A stretch of 15,504 nt of DNA from PUND01 sp046538345 (GTDB lineage: Bacteria; Planctomycetota; Phycisphaerae; SM23-33). Both the position numbers and the translations under genes were made by a program. This document shows positions 1 through 7,038 of the stretch, one piece after another (positions within the stretch are counted from its first letter, which is position 1; the number at the start of each line of letters is the position of its first letter). The stretch covers positions 1 to 15,504 of the forward strand of contig JBKHJB010000035.1 in the NCBI GenBank assembly GCA_046538345.1, in the 5' to 3' direction. Under the pieces are notes generated by a model. It searched no databases. It was not told the DNA's origin and saw only the letters and a program-made list of their open reading frames with translations.

Positions 1-275
1 GACTTCTTCTTGCTGGAGCTCTTCTTGCGAGAGCTCTTCTTCTTCGTCGAGCTTTTCTTCCGGGAAGACTTCTTGCCCGTCGATTTGCGCTTGCGCGTGC
101 TCTTCTTCTTGGCCGTGGGTTTACGCTTCGCAGTGGATTTCTTCTTCCGCGAAGACTTCTTGGCCGTTGACTTGCGCTTGCGCGTCGACTTCTTCTTCCC
201 CGTGGACTTCTTCTTCGCGCTCGACTTCTTCCTCGTGCTCTTCTTCTTGCTGCTGGATTTCTTCTTCTTCGCCAT
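1..275 (-). CDS. Lysine-rich histone H1-like DNA-binding protein, C-terminus beyond the window
   Basis: The minus strand is open from an ATG at 275-273 to the window edge, giving 91 visible residues. Of these, 41 are Lys and 9 Arg; the rest are almost all Ser, Thr, Ala and Gly, with no acidic residue and no hydrophobic core. The pattern is short KKS/KKKST/RKRKST units like the C-terminal tail of eukaryotic histone H1 and the bacterial Hc2-type proteins. Such proteins bind and compact DNA non-specifically through charge; that role is inferred from composition. A strong Shine-Dalgarno sequence (281-291) supports the start. A 29-codon unit recurs (DNA copies at 64-110 and 151-197), suggesting growth by internal duplication. 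It is divergent from nrdJ. A longer basic protein with a folded domain beyond the edge cannot be excluded. Confidence 0.8.
   Translation of the reverse strand, partial: MAKKKKSSSKKKSTRKKSSAKKKSTGKKKSTRKRKSTAKKSSRKKKSTAKRKPTAKKKSTRKRKSTGKKSSRKKSSTKKKSSRKKSSSKKK
64..197. repeat. Internal coding repeat in the histone-like gene
   Basis: The 47-bp segment at 64-110 recurs at 151-197 with about 41 of 47 bases identical. The offset is 87 bp, exactly 29 codons, so the reading frame is kept and both copies encode a KKKSTRKRKST-KKSSR type block. Repeats of this kind commonly change copy number in bacterial H1-like genes. Confidence 0.65.
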
Positions 276-571
276 GTGCTCTCACCTCCTTCCTTGTTTT
301 TTCTGTGAAGCCATCAGCGAAGAGCAACCTTATGCTCAACATCAAACACCTTGCGCACAAATATGCAAGGGCTGTTGCAAATTTTCTCGACACTTTTTGC
401 GCGCCGAGTTAAGCAATTCCGCGCGGGATTTACGCCGGCGCGGCGCGGGAACACGCTTTTACAGTTCAACAATAATACATCTGTTACCGCGAGTGTGTCT
501 TGAGCAGGCCTCCTCGGCAGGCAATAATGTCTCTGTCGAGTCATGACAACTCTCCGAAAGGAACGGTTTCG
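276..571. other. Divergent intergenic region between histone-like gene and nrdJ
   Basis: This 296-bp stretch must hold the promoters of both divergent genes. It is locally AT-richer (around 300-375 and 460-480) than the genes. TAATAC (473-478) and TAATGT (525-530) could act as -10 boxes for nrdJ, but neither has a good -35 at normal spacing. No cobalamin riboswitch core and no convincing NrdR-box pair were seen, although nrdJ encodes a B12-dependent enzyme. Confidence 0.4.
281..291 (-). promoter_or_regulatory. Strong ribosome binding site of the histone-like gene
   Basis: On the minus strand the sequence reads AAGGAGGTGAG, a near-perfect anti-16S match, shortly before the ATG at 275-273. It shows that the low-complexity lysine-rich frame is a translated gene and fixes its start. 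Confidence 0.75.
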
Positions 572-2461
572 ATGGCGAGAACGGGACCACCCACACTGTC
601 TGAAAACGCACTGGAAACACTGCGGGCGCGCTATCTCATCAAGAACGAGCGCGGCGAAGTTACCGAAACCCCCGAGCAGATGTTCCGCCGCGTGGCGCGC
701 CATGTGGCCGGGGCCGAGTCGCGATACGACGGCGACACGGAAGCCGCGACCGAGACGTTTTATAAGCTTATGTCGCGGGGGATATTCCTGCCCAACAGTC
801 CCACGCTCATGAACGCCGGGCGTTCACTGGGCGTTCTCAGCGCGTGCTTCGTTCTGCCGGTCGATGACAGCGTGGAAGGGATCTTCGAGTCGGTCAAACA
901 CACCGCCCAGATTCAAAAGGCCGGCGGGGGGACGGGCTTCAGCTTCGATCGCCTGCGTCCGACGGGCGACTACATCGCCGGCTCCGGCGGAAGGACTTCG
1001 GGGCCTATAAGCTTCTGGCGCGTCTTCGCCGAAGCCACCCGAGCCATCCAGCAGGGCGCGTTCCGGCGCGGCGCGAACATGGGCATGATGTCCGTCTCGC
1101 ACCCGGACATACTGAAATTCATCACCGCCAAGAGCGACTTGTCGGCGTTTGAGAACTTCAACATCTCCGTGAAGGTCCCCGACGAGTTCATGGAAGCTTT
1201 GAGACGCGACCCCGACGCGCCGCACGTGGTCGTCAACCCGCGCACCGGCGGTCGCTACCACCTGCCAAAGGAACTGGACGTCGCCGGCTATTCACTGCGA
1301 GACCTGCCCGAAGCGACGGACTCGCCGCAAACCGACGTGCACACGCTCGGCGACGTGTGGCGGATGATAATCTCCGGCGCCTGGGATACCGGTGAGCCGG
1401 GGGTCTGCTACATCGACCGAGTCAATGCCGACAATCCCACGCCCGACATCGGGCGCATCGAGGCGACCAATCCCTGCGGCGAGCAGCCCCTGCTGGACTA
1501 CGAGGCGTGCAATCTCGGCTCCATAGACGTTGCGAAGTTTATCCGCGAAGGCCGACTGGACGAGCAGGCGTTTGCCGACACAGTCCGCCAGGCGGTGCGG
1601 TTCCTCGACGACGTCATCGACGTCAACGACTTCATCATTCCGGAAATCGAGTCCATCTGCACCGGCAACCGGAAGATCGGACTGGGCGTAATGGGCCTTG
1701 CCGACGCAATGTTCGAGCTGGGCATTCGCTACGACAGTGATGAGGGGCTGCAGTTCGGCCGACGCATCGCAGAGCTGCTGACCGAGAACGCCTTCGCCGC
1801 CGGCGAGCAACTGGCGAACGAGCGGGGCAGCTTCCCCAACTATGACGGCAGCCACTGGAAAACTGAGCACAATCGCCCCATGCGCAATGCAGCCGTTACG
1901 TGCGTGGCGCCCACGGGGACGCTGAGCATAATCGCCGGCTGCACCGGCGGCGTAGAGCCCGCTTACGCCCTGGCGTTCTACCGCCACGTGCTGGACGGAA
2001 GAAAACTGCTGGATGTCAACGGTCCGTTCCGCAGGCACGCCGAGAAAGCGGGCTTCTGGTCGGAACAACTCGCCGGTCGCCTGGCCACCGGTGAGAAACT
2101 CTCCGACCAGTCGGACGTGGACGAGCGGACCAAGCAGTTGTTCGTCACCGCGCACGACATCGCCCCTATATGGCACGTTCGCATGCAGGCGGCGTTTCAG
2201 GAATACATCGACGGCGCCATCTCCAAGACCATCAACATGCCCAACCACGCCACGGTTGACGACGTGGCCGAGGTGTACCAGGCGGCGTACGACCTGGGCT
2301 GCAAGGGGGTGACGGTGTATCGCGACGGTTGCCGGGCGGGTCAGCCGATGGCTACGGAAGGCGGCCGAGCAGGACGCGTCTGCCCACAGTGCCGCCGGGA
2401 AATCCCCGCCGAGCCGTCCTGCGCGCGCTGCCCGAACTGCGGGTACACGCTGTGCACATAG
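572..2461 (+). CDS. nrdJ: Adenosylcobalamin-dependent (class II) ribonucleotide reductase NrdJ
   Basis: This enzyme reduces ribonucleotides to deoxyribonucleotides in the cytoplasm, using adenosylcobalamin to make the thiyl radical, so it needs no oxygen and no separate radical subunit. The protein is 629 aa, normal for the short NrdJ type. Visible active-site residues are Cys92 (SACF, one of the redox pair), the NPCGEQ motif with Asn300, radical Cys302 and Glu304, and Cys313 (ACNLGS, the second redox Cys). The phosphate-binding PTGTLS loop starts at 447. The C-terminal tail has cysteines at 604, 607, 617, 620, 623 and 628, matching the zinc-ribbon/redox tail of class II enzymes. The frame is open upstream to a TTG at 500, but the ATG at 572 is preferred: AAAGGA lies about 9 nt before it and family similarity starts soon after. 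No other RNR gene is visible. Confidence 0.95.
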   Translation: MARTGPPTLSENALETLRARYLIKNERGEVTETPEQMFRRVARHVAGAESRYDGDTEAATETFYKLMSRGIFLPNSPTLMNAGRSLGVLSACFVLPVDDSVEGIFESVKHTAQIQKAGGGTGFSFDRLRPTGDYIAGSGGRTSGPISFWRVFAEATRAIQQGAFRRGANMGMMSVSHPDILKFITAKSDLSAFENFNISVKVPDEFMEALRRDPDAPHVVVNPRTGGRYHLPKELDVAGYSLRDLPEATDSPQTDVHTLGDVWRMIISGAWDTGEPGVCYIDRVNADNPTPDIGRIEATNPCGEQPLLDYEACNLGSIDVAKFIREGRLDEQAFADTVRQAVRFLDDVIDVNDFIIPEIESICTGNRKIGLGVMGLADAMFELGIRYDSDEGLQFGRRIAELLTENAFAAGEQLANERGSFPNYDGSHWKTEHNRPMRNAAVTCVAPTGTLSIIAGCTGGVEPAYALAFYRHVLDGRKLLDVNGPFRRHAEKAGFWSEQLAGRLATGEKLSDQSDVDERTKQLFVTAHDIAPIWHVRMQAAFQEYIDGAISKTINMPNHATVDDVAEVYQAAYDLGCKGVTVYRDGCRAGQPMATEGGRAGRVCPQCRREIPAEPSCARCPNCGYTLCT

Positions 2462-2482
2462 CAGTCCACCTGACATCGAGTA

Positions 2483-2505
2483 AGCCCCGTGCGTCGCCAC
2501 GGGCT
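2483..2505 (+). terminator. GC-rich hairpin after nrdJ, possible terminator
   Basis: AGCCCCGTG (2483-2491) can pair with CACGGGCT (2498-2505) with one bulged base, 22 nt after the nrdJ stop. No T-tract follows, so it may act only as an RNA 3'-end stabiliser or a weak terminator. Confidence 0.35.
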
Positions 2506-2528
2506 CCACGCGTGAGCACACGGTTTGT

Positions 2529-2619
2529 GCCGGGCGATACCCGGCGGACAACCGTCCTCGAAGCCACTGCACACAACGACTTGGCTAAGTGGGCACAAAC
2601 AGCTATCCTGTTGTCCGTC
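2529..2619 (+). promoter_or_regulatory. Potentially structured leader of the lipoprotein hydrolase gene
   Basis: GCCGGG-CGATA-CCCGGC (2529-2545) is a perfect 6-bp hairpin, followed by a small GGAC/GTCC stem (2546-2557). In addition, GGCGGACAAC (2543-2552) can pair with GTTGTCCGTC (2610-2619), a 10-bp stem with one G-U pair that ends directly before the ATG at 2621. The long stem shares bases with both small hairpins, so the two folds exclude each other. No clear Shine-Dalgarno sequence is seen. Regulation by alternative folding is inference; the pairings themselves are read from the sequence. Confidence 0.35.
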
Positions 2620-2620
2620 A

Positions 2621-3397
2621 ATGCGGGAAGGCAGAAGCATATCGTGGAAACACACCGTCCTGTCCGTCGGCGTGCTGACGGCGCTTCTTACCGGCTGCGC
2701 CGTCACCCAGCCCCAGAACACCCCCGTACGCGAGCGGCTGGAGATGGACCCTGTCACCGGCAGGGGATACTGGCTGTACGTGCCCAGCACCTACCGCCAC
2801 GACAAGCCCGCGCCGCTGATTGTCTCCTGCCATGGTACGCCGCCGTTCGACGTGGCCGAGCATCACATCCGCGAGTGGAAGATGCTCGCCGAGGATAACG
2901 GCTGCATAGTGGTCGCGCCGGAGCTTGTCGGGACGGACGGGCTTATCGGCGATGGTCCCATCGTGGCCATGCTGACCAACGAGCGGCTGATCCTGAGCGT
3001 CATCTCGCAACTCGCCTACCGCTACAACCTCGACCGGGCCAACATGATGATTACCGGCTTCTCCGGCGGGGGCTTTCCCACCTACTGGATCGGTTTGCGC
3101 CATCCGGAGCTGTTCAACTGCGTGGTGGCGCGTAACTGCAATTTCAGCCGGCATAACCTCCACGGGTGGTACCCGTCGGAAGCAACCGACATCCATATCA
3201 TGGTCTACTACGGGCAGAACGACCCCAGCGCGATCGTAGCGCAGTCCAAGCAGGCGGTTGAGTATCTCCGGGCCAACGACTTTCGGGTGGAGACCGACGT
3301 TCTGCCCGGGGCCGGACACGAGAGGCGCCCCGAAGTGGCGATGCGATTCTTCCTGGAAAAGCGACGTCGGCCTGAGCCGACGCTTCCCTCGCAGTAA
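2621..3397 (+). CDS. Lipoprotein alpha/beta-hydrolase (esterase, PHB-depolymerase/LpqC-like)
   Basis: The product is a 258-aa exported hydrolase. Residues 1-26 form a lipoprotein signal: a basic start, a hydrophobic run and the lipobox LLTGC with Cys26 as lipidation site. The mature part has an alpha/beta-hydrolase fold: an HG oxyanion motif (SCHGTPP), the nucleophile elbow GFSGG with Ser148, Asp201 in GQNDPS and His233 in GAGHE, which together give a catalytic triad in the right order. The segment WLYVPSTYRHDKPAPLIV resembles the start of the esterase/PHB-depolymerase (LpqC) family, which cleaves esters such as polyesters or feruloyl groups; the true substrate cannot be read from the sequence. 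The ATG at 2621 is preferred over an upstream in-frame start because it places the signal peptide at the N-terminus. The gene stands alone between nrdJ and a convergent operon. Confidence 0.85.
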   Translation: MREGRSISWKHTVLSVGVLTALLTGCAVTQPQNTPVRERLEMDPVTGRGYWLYVPSTYRHDKPAPLIVSCHGTPPFDVAEHHIREWKMLAEDNGCIVVAPELVGTDGLIGDGPIVAMLTNERLILSVISQLAYRYNLDRANMMITGFSGGGFPTYWIGLRHPELFNCVVARNCNFSRHNLHGWYPSEATDIHIMVYYGQNDPSAIVAQSKQAVEYLRANDFRVETDVLPGAGHERRPEVAMRFFLEKRRRPEPTLPSQ

Positions 3398-3410
3398 TCC
3401 TGCCCGACGG

Positions 3411-3453
3411 AAAAGCCCCTCGGCCCCGACGAGACGGAACCGAGAGGCCTTTT
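3411..3453. terminator. Bidirectional rho-independent terminator between convergent genes
   Basis: AAAAGCCCCTCGG (3411-3423) pairs with CCGAGAGGCCTTTT (3440-3453), with one mismatch and one bulge. The stem is flanked by A-tract and T-tract on opposite sides, so it can terminate in both directions. It lies 14 nt after the hydrolase stop and 34 nt beyond the stop of ntpK, exactly where two converging transcripts need to end. Confidence 0.8.
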
Positions 3454-3486
3454 CATATCTGCACTCGCAACATTCAACCTGTGTCT

Positions 3487-3951
3487 TTACAGTGCCGTGA
3501 GCTGCAGGTACAGGAACACGAAGCCGAACACGCCGACGGTCTCGGCGATGCCCATGGCGATAATCATGAACACGAAGCCCTTGCCCTCGCCCTCGGACAG
3601 GGCGCGGATGGCTGATGAACCGATGAGTCCCTGCATCCAGGCGCTGAACATTTCCGCCAGTCCGCCGGCCAGGCCCACACCCAGAAGCACGCCTCCGTAC
3701 TGAGCTACGGATTGCGCGTCCAGGACCAGCCCGCTGAGTCCGACGTACATGAGAATGAACGCGTAGATGGTCTGGGTAAGCGGCATGCCAAGCAGGACCA
3801 TGTAGGTGAAGCTCAACCGCTCACCGGCCTTTGCCTGCTTGGCCCAGGCGCCGGCGGCGGAACGCCCCGCCGCTCCTATGCCAAGAGCGCTTCCCAATGC
3901 ACCCAAACCGAGGACAAGGCCCAGTGCCGTCTGCCCGAAGAACGTTTCCAT
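3487..3951 (-). CDS. ntpK: V-type ATP synthase subunit K (rotor proteolipid), Na+-binding signature
   Basis: This is the membrane rotor subunit that carries the coupling ion through the Vo ring. It has 154 aa and four hydrophobic helices arranged as two c-type hairpins, the usual 16-kDa V-type form. The carboxylate is Glu137 in helix 4 (GIAETVGVFGF). The first hairpin has Gln60 and Thr59 in MPLTQTIYAF and the second has Gln107 in SAWMQG. These correspond to T64, Q65, Q110 and E139 of Enterococcus hirae NtpK, which bind Na+; Tyr63 matches Y68, which contacts the glutamate. Only the second hairpin carries a carboxylate. The start is the ATG at 3951-3949, with AAGGAG about 7 nt upstream inside the end of ntpI, 2 bp away. 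A longer in-frame start at 4008 overlaps ntpI and is rejected. It is the last gene of the operon. Confidence 0.95.
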   Translation of the reverse strand: METFFGQTALGLVLGLGALGSALGIGAAGRSAAGAWAKQAKAGERLSFTYMVLLGMPLTQTIYAFILMYVGLSGLVLDAQSVAQYGGVLLGVGLAGGLAEMFSAWMQGLIGSSAIRALSEGEGKGFVFMIIAMGIAETVGVFGFVFLYLQLTAL

Positions 3952-3953
3952 TA

Positions 3954-5849
3954 TCAACTCTCCTTCGTCTGTTGTCCGGCGAATGGTTCGTACGGATAGC
4001 CCGCCCACTCGACGCCGACGTGGCTGGAGAACTCCAGCATGTTCAGCCGGACGCCGTGAGCGAAGATTGCGATGATTACCATAGCGATGTTAAGCCCGTG
4101 CCCGAAAACCAGCACCGGCGCCGCGGCGAACCAGGTGGCGGCGCCCGCGAGCTGGGCGGCCATCCCGTTGAACGCAAGCGCGATGAAATACGTCGCCACC
4201 CCGACGGCCATCAGACGGATGTAGCTGATGGTGTCGCCGAAGGTGTTTATCAGCGGAAGCAGCGACGCCGCGAACCCGCCAAGCACGCGAATCAGCGGAT
4301 TTCTATGAGGTCGGCCGAACAGCGACGCCAGAACCAGCCCGGCGAGCAAAGCCCACCAGACGGCCTGTGGCGTATCGGCGACGTCACCGAAGACCATGTT
4401 CCAGACCACCAGCAGCATTGCCACCACCACTATGCACCAGCCCATGTCCGCGAACATGCGAGCATCCGGCGCCAGGAAGATTACCCTCCGCACGTGCGCC
4501 AACGCCAGGTGCACCCCGCCGATGATGAATGCGATCTTCATCAGCAGGAACAGCCCTTCCTCCTCGTCCTGCCGCCATAACAGCGCCGGCGCGGAGATGG
4601 TCCGAGCGACCGTTCCCCAGGCGTCGTCGGCGGCGAACAGCGCATCGTAGTCCGGCTGGACTTCTCCGGCGACCTCGGTTTCGTATCCGCCCGCCGAAGC
4701 AAGCGAAGCCGGCGAAAGGCCGAAATAGTTGGCCGACAGGACGCCCCAGATAAGAGCGCAAGCTCCAACAGAAAGGACCAGTTGGGCCTTTTCACCGCCG
4801 GCGGCCGCCGATATGCGCTTGTAGAACGCCAACCCCAGGGCGATGAACAACAGCCCGTACCCGGCGTCGCCTATGAGTATGCCCGCGAACAGCGGCAGTG
4901 CGATCATGAAGAAGCCCGACAGGTCCATCTCCCGATAGCCCGGAAGCGTCCCGAGCATGTCGAAAAGCCCCTTCATGGGTCTCGCCCAGCGGGGATACTT
5001 TATCAGCGTCGGCGGCTGTTCGTCCTCCGGCGGGTCGAACGTCTGAACGCCCGCATCCACGCCGCGCTCGGAAAGACCGTCGGCGAGAGTATCGGCATTT
5101 TCCGCGGGGACCCACCCGCCGACGGCGTAGAGCGACTCGGCCTCGACGCCGCTGCGCTGGACAGTCTGCCAACGGACCCGTTCGGCAAGCTTTTCCCGCT
5201 GCTTGTGCATCTCACCGACCAGATGCGCCAGTGCGTGCAGCCGTTCCGTATCGTCTTTCTGCTGTTGCTCTATTTCGGCGGCTTCCGCGCGTACGCTCGG
5301 GCGATCGCGAGCGGGCAACTGTAGCTCAACGGCGTCTTCCGGCAGTTCCGGCTCGGGCTCGCCACGCGAGGCAACCGCCACCAACACGCGCTTGGCGGGC
5401 AAATCCCGCAATTGATACACACATTCCCCGCCAACCTGCGAGACCTGCTCGGCCGGTACGGAATAGAAGCTCAGTCGAACGCCCGCCTCCCGCAGCCGTT
5501 CGAACTGCTCCAGGCGGACATCGCCCCACATCTCGAGAGTCTGCATCTCGCGGTAGAGTGCGTTCAGGCGGCTCCTGCGCTCGGCGGCCGCTCGCTGAAT
5601 GCCCAGTACCTCCTCAGCGGCATCGACGGGCGACGTGTCCGGATAGGGACCTTTCGGCTGAAGGTCGGCAAGTATCTGCCGCGCCCGGTCCAGGCGCGAG
5701 ACGGCCAGCGTCACCTGCTCGTCGGCCACCGCGCGGGCCGGGTCCACCGGCTGAACGTGCACCACGCCCAGCTCACGCAGCGCCCCGAGCATACGCTCGC
5801 GGTCGCCACGCCGGCAGACGCAATAGCATTTGAGCATCGGTGCGATCAT
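3954..5849 (-). CDS. ntpI: V-type ATP synthase subunit I (membrane a-type subunit)
   Basis: Subunit I is the static membrane subunit. Its C-terminal half forms the ion half-channels beside the K ring, and its N-terminal half reaches into the cytoplasm to hold the peripheral stalks. The protein is 631 aa. Residues from about 5 (MLKCYCVCRRGDRERML..LGVVHVQPV) match the family start, followed by a charged helical region and, from about residue 325, the PTLIKYPRWARPMKGLFDM block and several membrane helices including GDAGYGLLF. Arg545 in SYIRLMAVGVA is the essential arginine that faces the rotor carboxylate. The start codon is the ATG at 5849-5847, overlapping the atpD stop as ATGA, with AGGAGG in the end of atpD; an open extension to 6005 only reads through atpD. 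It is translationally coupled to atpD and followed 2 bp later by ntpK. Confidence 0.95.
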   Translation of the reverse strand: MIAPMLKCYCVCRRGDRERMLGALRELGVVHVQPVDPARAVADEQVTLAVSRLDRARQILADLQPKGPYPDTSPVDAAEEVLGIQRAAAERRSRLNALYREMQTLEMWGDVRLEQFERLREAGVRLSFYSVPAEQVSQVGGECVYQLRDLPAKRVLVAVASRGEPEPELPEDAVELQLPARDRPSVRAEAAEIEQQQKDDTERLHALAHLVGEMHKQREKLAERVRWQTVQRSGVEAESLYAVGGWVPAENADTLADGLSERGVDAGVQTFDPPEDEQPPTLIKYPRWARPMKGLFDMLGTLPGYREMDLSGFFMIALPLFAGILIGDAGYGLLFIALGLAFYKRISAAAGGEKAQLVLSVGACALIWGVLSANYFGLSPASLASAGGYETEVAGEVQPDYDALFAADDAWGTVARTISAPALLWRQDEEEGLFLLMKIAFIIGGVHLALAHVRRVIFLAPDARMFADMGWCIVVVAMLLVVWNMVFGDVADTPQAVWWALLAGLVLASLFGRPHRNPLIRVLGGFAASLLPLINTFGDTISYIRLMAVGVATYFIALAFNGMAAQLAGAATWFAAAPVLVFGHGLNIAMVIIAIFAHGVRLNMLEFSSHVGVEWAGYPYEPFAGQQTKES

Positions 5850-6508
5850 TCGCCGCCTTCCTCCTGTTCGATGACCGCCTGTTGGCCGCCGCGCTCGGGC
5901 ATCTCGGTCTCGGCGAGCTTTTCCTTGGCGATTTTGGCGCGTGCGACGCCGGCTGTCTGCTCGTCGTCCAGCTTGATGCGTATGCGCCGGATGTTCTCGC
6001 GGCACTGCGGGATCATGACCTTCTCAAAGAGATTCACCCGCTGGATGACCTTCGTCAGTTCGCGCTGAAGCAGTTCGTAACGCTTATCGAGCACGTCCAG
6101 CTCGGCTTGTAAGCGGTTCACGCCCCGCAAATCCAGCAGCGCCTTGTCCACCCACGCCGGCGTAGCGAACAAGCTGTAGTCGGCGTCGGGGAAGCTGATG
6201 CCCTCCAGCCGCGGCAGCTCCAGACCGGCGACGTTGTCGATTTCCGTGTGCACTTCCTCCGGCTCGGCGAGCTTCTCGACGTTCACGCCCGCCACATCGG
6301 CCAGAATGTTCTCGTAGGCGGCGAACTTCTCCCGCTCCTCGTCCCTGGCGGAGGCCACCTCGTTGCGCTTCCGAGCCAACTTGCGCATGGTAAGTTGAAG
6401 CTGCTGCTGCTTGAGCTTCAGCATGGGCAGATATCGCTCGAACCGCCGCAGCATCTCCCGCTGACGGCGAAGCTCGGGGCGAGTCAGTCTGATCTTCTTC
6501 TCAGCCAT
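5846..6508 (-). CDS. atpD: V-type ATP synthase subunit D (central rotor shaft)
   Basis: Subunit D is the coiled-coil shaft that turns inside the A3B3 head. The 220-aa protein starts IRLTRPELRRQREML and has long helices at both ends. The C-terminal helix contains RVNLFEKVMIPQCRENIRRI, the typical RVNALEKVVIP family block. The last 15-20 residues form an acidic, Gln-rich tail past the shaft helix. It ends in the ATGA overlap with ntpI. The start is the ATG at 6508-6506. No Shine-Dalgarno sequence is visible: the upstream bases come from the repeat that bounds the four-helix-bundle cassette. Expression may therefore rely on leaderless-like or weak initiation, or on a promoter in the cassette (inference). 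Confidence 0.93.
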   Translation of the reverse strand: MAEKKIRLTRPELRRQREMLRRFERYLPMLKLKQQQLQLTMRKLARKRNEVASARDEEREKFAAYENILADVAGVNVEKLAEPEEVHTEIDNVAGLELPRLEGISFPDADYSLFATPAWVDKALLDLRGVNRLQAELDVLDKRYELLQRELTKVIQRVNLFEKVMIPQCRENIRRIRIKLDDEQTAGVARAKIAKEKLAETEMPERGGQQAVIEQEEGGE

Positions 6509-6517
6509 TAATCAATT

Positions 6518-6538
6518 GCGAATTTCGGATTGCGGATT
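6518..6538 (+). repeat. Left inverted repeat of the cassette
   Basis: It reads GCGAATTTCGGATTGCGGATT and continues with GC, giving two tandem GGATTGC heptamers pointing into the cassette. It matches the reverse complement of 7010-7030 at 18 of 21 bases. It also forms the untranslated leader of atpD on the minus strand. Confidence 0.7.
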
Positions 6539-6541
6539 GCG

Positions 6542-6567
6542 TCCGCAGGACGTCCCTTCGGGGCGGA
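6542..6567 (-). terminator. Hairpin just after the four-helix-bundle gene
   Basis: TCCG (6542-6545) can pair with CGGA (6564-6567) around an inner CCC-TTC-GGG stem, and CGTCC-GCA-GGACG (6540-6552) gives an alternative perfect stem. The structure follows the TGA of the four-helix-bundle gene on the minus strand and lies just inside the left repeat. It has no T-tract, so it may be a processing or element-end structure more than a terminator. Confidence 0.4.
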
Positions 6568-6571
6568 TTCG

Positions 6572-6955
6572 TCATTCTCGCTCCGCGGGCATCTTGCGCT
6601 TACGCGGACCCTTCCGGGCCGTGTTTATCGAAGCAACAACTACTGCAAGCAATTCGCGACATTCATCCATCAGGGCAGAGAGCTTATTCTCAGCCATGAT
6701 GCCGGCGTCCAGAATCAGCTCCATCCAGTACAGTGATTCGTCCAGTTCCTCTTCCACGATTCCCAGCTTGGCCACAAAGTCGGCCGTTGATCTTGCCCGA
6801 CATGCGGCGCGATAGTTCGCTCCGACGCTCGTGCCCGAACGCACGAGTTGCCGTCCGATTGCGTCGCCGACGCGCCCGGGCCGAAGCGAAGACCCCAGCC
6901 GCAAAGCCCGCAGGGCGAACTGTCTGGTCCTTTGTTGCATCTGTTCGGGCGTCAA
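6572..6955 (-). CDS. Four-helix-bundle protein (23S rRNA intervening-sequence / Avd-like family)
   Basis: The protein is 127 aa from the TTG at 6955 (MTPEQMQQRTRQFALRALRL), preceded by GGGAG at a 6-nt spacing. A GTG at 6988 in the same frame would add 11 residues without family support. The central block RSGTSVGANYRAACRARS and the KLGIVEEELDESLYWMELI block are hallmarks of the family first found as ORFs in intervening sequences of 23S rRNA genes. It is related in fold to Avd, the accessory protein of diversity-generating retroelements, which binds RNA. The biochemical role of free-standing copies is not known. It sits between atpB and atpD, interrupting an otherwise conserved operon, and is enclosed by inverted heptamer repeats. 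No reverse transcriptase or template repeat pair was seen nearby, so this is not a complete retroelement. Confidence 0.88.
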   Translation of the reverse strand: MTPEQMQQRTRQFALRALRLGSSLRPGRVGDAIGRQLVRSGTSVGANYRAACRARSTADFVAKLGIVEEELDESLYWMELILDAGIMAENKLSALMDECRELLAVVVASINTARKGPRKRKMPAERE

Positions 6956-7009
6956 AGCTCGCTCCCAGCCGATTACGGATACGCACACTCAGCAACGAGC
7001 GCCGCTGTT

Positions 7010-7038
7010 AATCCGCAATCCTCAATCCGCAATCCTCA
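7010..7038 (-). repeat. Right inverted repeat of the cassette
   Basis: Read on the minus strand this is a run of heptamers GAGGATTGC-GGATTGA-GGATTGC-GGATT pointing into the cassette. It has two more units than the left end and ends about 11 bp from the atpB stop codon. The unit count difference suggests slippage or end-joining of tandem units. Confidence 0.65.

Noticed and set aside
10..546. Plus-strand frame rich in Phe/Leu at the window start
   Set aside because: It is the antisense of the Lys-rich codons; the minus frame has a strong ribosome binding site and a known composition type.
276..571. Cobalamin riboswitch or NrdR box before nrdJ
   Set aside because: Expected for this gene, but no B12-box-like core and no paired NrdR boxes could be recognised.
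1292..2572. Long minus-strand open frame (426 aa) opposite nrdJ
   Set aside because: It lies fully antisense to a clear enzyme gene, has no family features, and is explained by high GC third positions.
5850..6005. N-terminal extension of subunit I
   Set aside because: It reads through atpD in another frame; the ATGA overlap and family similarity place the start at 5849.
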